A stretch of 19,146 bases of DNA from Methylobacter sp. (GTDB lineage Bacteria; Pseudomonadota; Gammaproteobacteria; Methylococcales; Methylomonadaceae), in the NCBI GenBank assembly GCA_023229605.1, contig JALNYY010000082.1, forward strand, positions 1-19,146, in the 5' to 3' direction. Shown here piece after piece: positions 14,362 through 19,146 of this stretch (position 1 is its first letter; each line of letters begins with the position of its first letter). The notes under the pieces were generated by a model. It saw only the letters and a list, made by a program, of their open reading frames with translations, had not been told where the DNA came from and made no database searches. The position numbers were made by a program, and so were the translations under genes.

Positions 14362-15237
14362 TTAACGGCTGTTTTGTAACGCTGCGATGCGCTCTTCCAG
14401 CGGCGGGTGACTCATAAATAATTTGCTCACGCCGCCGCCGTTAATACCGAAAGCCGCCAACTGTCCAGGCAGGTCTTCCGCTTCGTGGCCGCGCTGCAGG
14501 GCGCGCAGGGCGCCGATCATTTTTTCCCGTCCGGCAAGATTAGCGCCGCCGGCATCGGCCTTAAATTCACGGTAACGGGAGAACCACATGACCAGCATGG
14601 AAGCTAAAATCCCCAGGGCAATTTGAGCTACTATCTGGGTAATGTAGTAGGCCGGCCCGTAACCGCGTTCGGTTTTAAACACAACCCGGTCGACGACGTG
14701 GCCGATGACGGTCGCAAAAAAGTACACAAAGGTGTTTACCACGCCCTGCATTAACGCCATCGTTACCATATCGCCGTTCGCAACATGGCTGATTTCATGG
14801 CCGACTACCGCTTCAACTTCATCGGCATCCATGTTTTGCAACAATCCGGTGCTGACTGCTACCAACGCACTGTTCTTGCTCATGCCGGTAGCAAAAGCAT
14901 TGGACTCGGGGGTCTGGAATATGCCGACTTCCGGCATGCCGATACCTGCCTGCCTGGCTTGCTTGGCCACGATGTCGAGCAGCCATTGCTCGGTTTGATT
15001 TTGGGGCCGATCAATAACGTGTACGCCCATCGCATTTTTTGCCGACCATTTGGACATCGCCAAAGAAATAAAAGAGCCGGTCATGCCGATCACGGCCGAC
15101 ATGACTAAAAGAGCATTCAGGTTAAGATCTATGCCTTGCGCATCCAAAGTGCCGCTTAAGCCTAAAACATTAAAAATAATACTGACAACAACCAATATGG
15201 CCGCATTAGTCGCCAGAAAAAGAAAAATACGCATCAT
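14362..15237 (-). CDS. htpX: Membrane zinc metalloprotease HtpX
   Basis: A 291-residue inner-membrane protease that degrades misfolded membrane proteins, working beside FtsH. It has two N-terminal membrane segments (about 5-27 and 40-62), the zinc motif HEISH (147-151) in VVGHEISHVANGDMVTM, two further segments (about 160-185 and 200-222), and EFKADAGGANLAGREKMIGAL supplying the third ligand. SNAFATGMSKNSALVAVSTGLL and the closing FMSHPPLEERIAALQ are highly typical. AAGG 9 nt before the first of two adjacent ATGs supports the 15237 start. A sigma-32-like promoter lies upstream (15272-15300), matching known heat-shock control of htpX in E. coli. It is divergent from the sugar-dehydrogenase-like gene. 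Confidence 0.96.
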   Translation of the reverse strand: MMRIFLFLATNAAILVVVSIIFNVLGLSGTLDAQGIDLNLNALLVMSAVIGMTGSFISLAMSKWSAKNAMGVHVIDRPQNQTEQWLLDIVAKQARQAGIGMPEVGIFQTPESNAFATGMSKNSALVAVSTGLLQNMDADEVEAVVGHEISHVANGDMVTMALMQGVVNTFVYFFATVIGHVVDRVVFKTERGYGPAYYITQIVAQIALGILASMLVMWFSRYREFKADAGGANLAGREKMIGALRALQRGHEAEDLPGQLAAFGINGGGVSKLFMSHPPLEERIAALQNSR

Positions 15238-15271
15238 GTGTTTGAGCCTTTTATTAAGTTAAGGTTTAATC

Positions 15272-15300
15272 TATATGGGGCTTGAATAAATAAATTCAAT
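15272..15300 (-). promoter_or_regulatory. Heat-shock (sigma-32-type) promoter of htpX
   Basis: Reading the minus strand, ATTGAA (15300-15295), a 14-nt spacer and CCCCATATA (15280-15272) match the RpoH consensus CTTGAA-N13-15-CCCCATNTA well, with an exact CCCCAT box. It ends about 35 bp before the htpX start codon, leaving room for a short leader with AAGG. htpX is a known RpoH regulon member in E. coli. Confidence 0.75.
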
Positions 15301-15351
15301 CCGTTTTCAGGGTGCTAATATAGCTTATGTTTATTGATGGAGGGTATTTTC

Positions 15352-16476
15352 ATGTATTTTAAAACAATACTGTCGGCTTTGTTTTTAATTAATCCCTGTT
15401 TAGTCTTTGCACTGCACAGCGGCCATCAGGACATCATAAAGCAACTGCATGCGCCATCAGGCTTCACCCTGTCTGTTTTTGCCGACAATCTGCCTAATGC
15501 CCGCAGCCTGGCCTTGGGCGATAACGGCGTGGTATTTGTGGGTACGGGGACCGAAGGCGCTGTTTATGCGGTACAAGACAGCAATAACGATGGCGTGGCG
15601 GACAGGCGGTATGTCATTGCCAGCCACCTGTATATGCCCAACGGCGTTGCTTACAAGGACGATTCGCTCTACGTGGCTGAGATTAACCGTATTATTCGTT
15701 TTGACCATATTACGCAGCAATTAGACCATCCGCCTAAACCCGTTACGGTTTACGACCAATTTCCGTCGGAGCAGCACCACGGCTGGAAATATCTGCGCTT
15801 TGGCCCTGACCATAAGCTGTACACGTCGGTCGGCTCGCCGTGTAATGTTTGCGAGCCTGAAAAGCCAATCTATGGTTCGCTGGTCAGGTTGAATGCTGAT
15901 GGCGGCAGCTTTGAGGTACTCGCCAAGGGCATTAGAAGTTCGGTCGGTTTTGACTGGCAACCGGAAACTGGCGCCTTGTTCTTTACCGATAATGGCCGCG
16001 ATTATTTGGGCGATGATTTGCCGCCCGATGAACTTAATCGCTGGACTACTGTCGGCGAACATTTCGGTTTCCCCTATTGTCATGGCGGTTACATTCCCGA
16101 CCCCGAACTTGCCGGCGATAAAAAATGCCGGCAATTTACCGCGCCGGCATGGAAACTTAAAGCGCATATGGCGCCGCTGGGACTGCGTTTTTACCGGGGC
16201 GACCGGTTTCCGGCCGAATTCAAAAATCAGTTATTTGTAGCGGAACACGGTTCATGGAACCGGTCTGAGCCGCAAGGCTATCGTGTTGCGTTAATAAAAT
16301 TCAACCAAGGTAAACCGGTTTCGGAACAGGTTTTTATCGACGGCTGGTTAACTAAGGACGGCAAAGTGCTTGGTCGCCCCGTTGACATTCTGGAAATGCC
16401 TGACGGCAGCCTGCTGATTAGCGATGATAATACCGGCGTCATTTATAGAATTGAATACAAAGGTAATCATGGATAA
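15352..16476 (+). CDS. Periplasmic sorbosone/PQQ-glucose-dehydrogenase-like beta-propeller
   Basis: A 374-residue exported protein. The start at 15352 is set by GGAGGG (15339-15344); an in-frame ATG at 15334 precedes that site and is rejected. Residues 1-20 form a signal peptide ending in VFA. The rest resembles L-sorbosone dehydrogenase and the soluble PQQ-glucose-dehydrogenase family: repeated blade segments such as ARSLALGDNGVVFVGT, MPNGVAYKDDSLYVAE, HHGWKYLRFGPDHKLYTSVG, GIRSSVGFDWQPETGALFFTDNGRD and FVAEHGSWNRS. These proteins oxidise aldoses or related alcohols with PQQ; the substrate cannot be read from sequence. A CNVC pair (164-167) could bind metal or form a disulfide. The 3' end overlaps the next gene by 8 bp. 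The CNVC motif and envelope location are shared with the copper region, but a link is not shown. Confidence 0.85.
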   Translation: MYFKTILSALFLINPCLVFALHSGHQDIIKQLHAPSGFTLSVFADNLPNARSLALGDNGVVFVGTGTEGAVYAVQDSNNDGVADRRYVIASHLYMPNGVAYKDDSLYVAEINRIIRFDHITQQLDHPPKPVTVYDQFPSEQHHGWKYLRFGPDHKLYTSVGSPCNVCEPEKPIYGSLVRLNADGGSFEVLAKGIRSSVGFDWQPETGALFFTDNGRDYLGDDLPPDELNRWTTVGEHFGFPYCHGGYIPDPELAGDKKCRQFTAPAWKLKAHMAPLGLRFYRGDRFPAEFKNQLFVAEHGSWNRSEPQGYRVALIKFNQGKPVSEQVFIDGWLTKDGKVLGRPVDILEMPDGSLLISDDNTGVIYRIEYKGNHG

Positions 16477-17068
16477 ACAGCTTGAAATTTTGAGCAAGGA
16501 AATCGTTTACCAGGGTTTTTTCCGCCTGGAAAAATATCGCCTTAAACATACTTTGTTTGACGGAGGATGGAGCGCTGAAATAACTCGCGAGCTGTTCATG
16601 CGCGGCTGCTGCGTTGCGGTTTTGCTGTATGATCCCTATGCCGACAAAGTGGTGCTGATAGAGCAGTTCAGGACAGGCGCCATTCTAAATCCTGATAAGG
16701 CCTGGTTGGTGGAAATTGTCGCTGGAGCCATTGAGGAAGGTGAAGTTGCCGATGAAGTCGCTTACCGCGAATCTCTGGAAGAAGCGGGTTGTGAAATTCA
16801 GCAATTGATGGTCATCAATGAGTTTTACACTACGCCGGGCGGCTCATCCGAATGGATCACCCTATTTTGCGGCAAAGTGAACAGTACGCAAGTGGGCGGT
16901 ATTCACGGCTTGGATCATGAAGACGAGGATATATTGGTACGCGCGGTTGATTTTGACGAGGCGTATCTTATGCTGGAAAACGGTGAGATAAATTCGGCGA
17001 TACCCATTATCGCCATCCAATGGCTGGCATTGAACAGAGAAAAACTTAAGCGGCAATGGATGATATAA
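16469..17068 (+). CDS. nudF: ADP-ribose pyrophosphatase, Nudix family
   Basis: A 199-residue cytoplasmic Nudix hydrolase that splits ADP-ribose to AMP and ribose-5-phosphate. The Nudix box runs from Gly86 to Gly107: GAIEEGE, then YRESLEEAG, with the metal-binding RE..EExG residues Arg100, Glu101, Glu104 and Glu105 present. Upstream, MRGCCVAVLLYDPYADKVVLIEQFRTGA is the typical NudF entry to the fold, and the WITLFCGKV and GLDHEDEDILV segments follow. AAGG at 16459-16462 selects the ATG at 16469, which overlaps the preceding gene by 8 bp; a longer frame from 16424 lies wholly inside that gene and is rejected. The overlap suggests co-expression with the sugar-dehydrogenase-like protein. Confidence 0.92.
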   Translation: MDKQLEILSKEIVYQGFFRLEKYRLKHTLFDGGWSAEITRELFMRGCCVAVLLYDPYADKVVLIEQFRTGAILNPDKAWLVEIVAGAIEEGEVADEVAYRESLEEAGCEIQQLMVINEFYTTPGGSSEWITLFCGKVNSTQVGGIHGLDHEDEDILVRAVDFDEAYLMLENGEINSAIPIIAIQWLALNREKLKRQWMI

Positions 17069-17119
17069 AAAGGCGGGGGTAAAGCTTTAACGTTTTTTAA
17101 CTTAAAAACTGCGACATTA

Positions 17120-17146
17120 AAGCTCTGCTTAAATTTTACAGAGCTT
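17120..17146. terminator. Hairpin between convergent nudF and ihfB
   Basis: AAGCTCTG (17120-17127) and CAGAGCTT (17139-17146) form a perfect 8-bp stem with an 11-nt AT-rich loop. It lies between the 3' ends of nudF and ihfB. An AT-only inverted repeat (about 17092-17109) sits beside it and gives T-rich sequence for minus-strand transcripts. It is a plausible bidirectional terminator, though no long T-run follows directly. Confidence 0.5.
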
Positions 17147-17160
17147 CAACGCAGTAGCGA

Positions 17161-17466
17161 TTAATCGACTATCTTACATTTTTCCCGCGAAGCATCCACT
17201 CGATCGCGAAGCTCCTTACCAGGTTTAAAATGCGGCACATATTTTTTGGATAATGCTACAGATTCACCTGTTTTAGGATTACGTCCCATGCGAGGGGGAC
17301 GCAAATGTAGCGAAAAACTACCAAAACCTCTAATCTCGATTCTTTCGCCGGAAGATAACGCCTGATTCATTTGTTCAATGATACATTTGACCGCTATCTC
17401 TACATCTTTCTGTGCCAGATGCGGTTGATGTTTGGCAAGTGCCTCAATTAATTCTGATTTTGTCAC
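17161..17466 (-). CDS. ihfB: Integration host factor subunit beta
   Basis: A 101-residue DNA-bending protein of the HU/IHF family. It has the helical dimerisation part (MTKSELIEALAKHQPHL to about 45), then the beta-arm region RGFGSFSLHLRPPRMGRNPKTGESV, with Pro64 of NPKTG as the residue that intercalates into the minor groove. The closing VPHFKPGKELRDRV is typical. As the beta subunit it pairs with IHF-alpha (gene not in window) and bends DNA in recombination, replication and sigma-54 promoters. AGGA lies just before the ATG. The gene follows rpsA on the same strand, the common gammaproteobacterial order, with a strong hairpin between them. The tail (DASREKCKIVD) is slightly longer than usual. 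Confidence 0.95.
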   Translation of the reverse strand: MTKSELIEALAKHQPHLAQKDVEIAVKCIIEQMNQALSSGERIEIRGFGSFSLHLRPPRMGRNPKTGESVALSKKYVPHFKPGKELRDRVDASREKCKIVD

Positions 17467-17496
17467 ATTCTATCCTGCGAAAACAAATAAACACAA

Positions 17497-17520
17497 GGGG
17501 CATGTACTGATACATGCCCC
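17497..17520 (-). terminator. Strong hairpin between rpsA and ihfB
   Basis: GGGGCATGTA (17497-17506) and TACATGCCCC (17511-17520) pair perfectly over 10 bp with a 4-nt loop. On the minus strand it is followed by a T-rich stretch (TTGTGTTTATTTGTTTTC), so it can act as an intrinsic terminator or attenuator after rpsA. It lies about 30 nt before the ihfB start, so some read-through or a separate ihfB promoter is expected. Confidence 0.7.
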
Positions 17521-17530
17521 CCAATGATTT

Positions 17531-19146
17531 TTATTTTTCCATTTGCTTAAAGATGTCAGCAAAAGTAGGTGTAGATGCACCAACTGAGGATTGCTGAGAA
17601 TGATCTTTAATAGAATGAGATTCTTCATCGCTATCTTTAGCTTTAATAGATAAAGAAATTGATTTGCTTTTCTTATCTACGCCGATGAATTTGGCTTCAA
17701 GTTCATCGCCTTCTTTTAACAAGGTTCTGGCATCTTCAACGCGATCACGTTGAATTTCGGAAGCGCGTAAATAACCTTCAACATGATCGGCTAAAGTGAT
17801 AACCGCGCCTTTAGCGTCAACTTCTTTAACAGTTCCTTTTACCAAGCTGCCTTTTTCATGAGTAGCCAGGAAGTTTTGGAATGGATCTTGTTCAAGTTGC
17901 TTGATGCCTAAAGAAATACGCTCACGCTCGGAATCAACTGCAAGAATAACGGTTTCCAGTTCATCGCCTTTCTTAAAATCGCGAACCGAAGCTTCGCCTT
18001 CTTCCGCCCAAGAAATATCGGACATGTGGACTAGGCCATCGATGCCGCCATCCAAGCCGATGAAAATACCAAAATCAGTAATTGATTTGATTTTTCCTGA
18101 GATTTTGTCGCCTTTGTTATGTGTTGCGGCAAATTCATCCCAAGGATTGGTTTTGCACTGTTTCATGCCCAAAGAAATGCGGCGACGTTCTTCATCGATT
18201 TCCAGAACCATCACTTCGACTTCATCGCCCAATTGAACGAGTTTAGACGGATTGACGTTTTTGTTGGTCCAATCCATTTCAGAAACGTGAACCAAACCTT
18301 CTACGCCCTCTTCAATTTCAACAAAGCAGCCGTAATCAGTCAGATTGTTTACTTTACCGAATACGCGTGTGCCTGCTGGGTAGCGGCGGGCGATGTTTTG
18401 CCATGGATCTTCACCCATTTGCTTCATGCCTAATGAAACACGGTTTTTGTCTTTGTCGTATTTCAAGACTTTAACTTTAATTTCCTGGCCGATTTCCACA
18501 CACTCGGACGGATGACGCACGCGTCTCCATGCCATATCGGTGATGTGTAACAGACCGTCAATACCGCCAAGGTCGATAAACGCGCCGTAATCGGTCAGGT
18601 TCTTAACCACACCGGTAACGACTGCGCCTTCTTCCAGCGTTTTCAGTAATTCTTCTCTTTCTGCGCTGTATTCTTTTTCTACAACTGCACGACGAGACAG
18701 AACCACGTTGTTACGTTTTTGGTCGATTTTTATAACTTTGAATTCCAGGTCACGATTTTCCAGGAAAGTCGTGTCTCTGATCGGGCGAACATCAACCAGC
18801 GATCCCGGCAAGAAAGCGCGTAATGCACCAACCGCCACGGTGAAACCGCCGCGAACTTTACCGGTAATACGACCGATAATGGTTGCTTCTTTTTCAAAAG
18901 CATTTTCAAGTTCGGACCAAGCTTTGTTTTTCTTCGCTTTATCACGAGAAAGAAGTGTAGCACCCAAGCCGTCTTCAAATAAATCAAGGGCAACCTCGAC
19001 TTCGTCGCCAATGGCAACTTCTAATTCGCCATCGTTATTTAGAAACTGCCATTTTGGAATGACACCTTCAGATTTAGAATGGGTGCTGACGATGATCATA
19101 TCGTTTTCGATATCAACAACCGTACCCATTAACATGGCACCAGGAC
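17531..19146 (-). CDS. rpsA: 30S ribosomal protein S1 (5' end outside window)
   Basis: The frame is open to the right edge, so the N-terminus is missing. By comparison with E. coli S1 the visible chain begins near residue 20 (PGAMLMGTVVD against the PGSIVRGVVV region), so about 20 residues are absent; the internal ATG at 19135 is not the start. Six S1 (OB-fold) domains can be followed, at about 1-60, 79-145, 165-233, 250-320, 337-407 and 424-493 from that ATG. Marker segments are GFTVAVGALRAFLPGSLVDVRP, NLTDYGAFIDLGGIDGLLHITDMAW, NLTDYGCFVEIEEGVEGLVHVSEMDW and SITDFGIFIGLDGGIDGLVHMSDISW. S1 binds mRNA on the 30S subunit and helps start translation of structured or weakly SD-led mRNAs. The acidic, Ser-rich tail after domain 6 is variable in the family. 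Confidence 0.96.
   Translation of the reverse strand, partial: PGAMLMGTVVDIENDMIIVSTHSKSEGVIPKWQFLNNDGELEVAIGDEVEVALDLFEDGLGATLLSRDKAKKNKAWSELENAFEKEATIIGRITGKVRGGFTVAVGALRAFLPGSLVDVRPIRDTTFLENRDLEFKVIKIDQKRNNVVLSRRAVVEKEYSAEREELLKTLEEGAVVTGVVKNLTDYGAFIDLGGIDGLLHITDMAWRRVRHPSECVEIGQEIKVKVLKYDKDKNRVSLGMKQMGEDPWQNIARRYPAGTRVFGKVNNLTDYGCFVEIEEGVEGLVHVSEMDWTNKNVNPSKLVQLGDEVEVMVLEIDEERRRISLGMKQCKTNPWDEFAATHNKGDKISGKIKSITDFGIFIGLDGGIDGLVHMSDISWAEEGEASVRDFKKGDELETVILAVDSERERISLGIKQLEQDPFQNFLATHEKGSLVKGTVKEVDAKGAVITLADHVEGYLRASEIQRDRVEDARTLLKEGDELEAKFIGVDKKSKSISLSIKAKDSDEESHSIKDHSQQSSVGASTPTFADIFKQMEK

Noticed and set aside
1..19146. tRNA or rRNA genes, CRISPR arrays, transposases, phage genes
   Set aside because: None seen. 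The only repeats are short palindromes, and every larger open frame of quality is accounted for by chromosomal genes.

Overview
The window reads as chromosomal DNA from a gammaproteobacterium. RpsA, IhfB, GalU, LpdA, HtpX, a DUF2835 protein and a DUF445 protein are all of gammaproteobacterial type. A pair of NosL-family copper proteins, a Cys/Met cupredoxin and DsbD point to an organism with heavy demand for copper in the cell envelope. A methanotroph of the Methylococcales would fit, but no methane-oxidation gene lies in the window, so that placement is inference.

Left part (1-8.7 kb, plus strand): the C-terminal cupredoxin domain of a protein cut by the window edge, then about 520 bp of AT-rich non-coding DNA with two long inverted repeats, then a tightly packed gene run. 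In order the run encodes a 98-residue exported protein, an FtsX/MacB-type ABC permease, its ATPase, a polytopic membrane protein with paired cysteines, a NosL-family copper protein, a TlpA-like lipoprotein thioredoxin, a NosL domain fused to a predicted outer-membrane beta-barrel, and DsbD. Most junctions overlap or are a few bases apart. The exception is a perfect 26-bp-arm palindrome just before the first nosL-like gene. Read together, I infer an envelope system that handles copper and keeps its cysteines reduced: DsbD passes electrons across the membrane, the TlpA-like protein relays them, the NosL proteins bind Cu(I), and the ABC pair with its membrane partner moves or releases something. 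No nosZ, nosR, nosD, nosF or nosY is seen, so the usual nitrous-oxide-reductase role of NosL is not supported here. This is the most interesting part of the window.

Middle (8.7-15.3 kb): a circularly permuted ATP-grasp-like ligase of unknown substrate on the plus strand, convergent with a long minus-strand series. In transcription order that series is htpX (with a good heat-shock sigma-32-type promoter), a DUF2835 protein, lpdA, a DUF445 membrane protein, a YbfF-type esterase, then galU. lpdA, the DUF445 gene and the esterase gene overlap end to start.

Right part (15.3-19.1 kb): divergent from htpX, a periplasmic sorbosone/glucose-dehydrogenase-like beta-propeller overlaps an ADP-ribose pyrophosphatase gene. 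They face the minus-strand pair rpsA-ihfB, whose junction holds a strong hairpin. rpsA runs off the right edge and lacks roughly its first 20 codons. No tRNA, rRNA, CRISPR array, transposase gene or prophage gene was seen.
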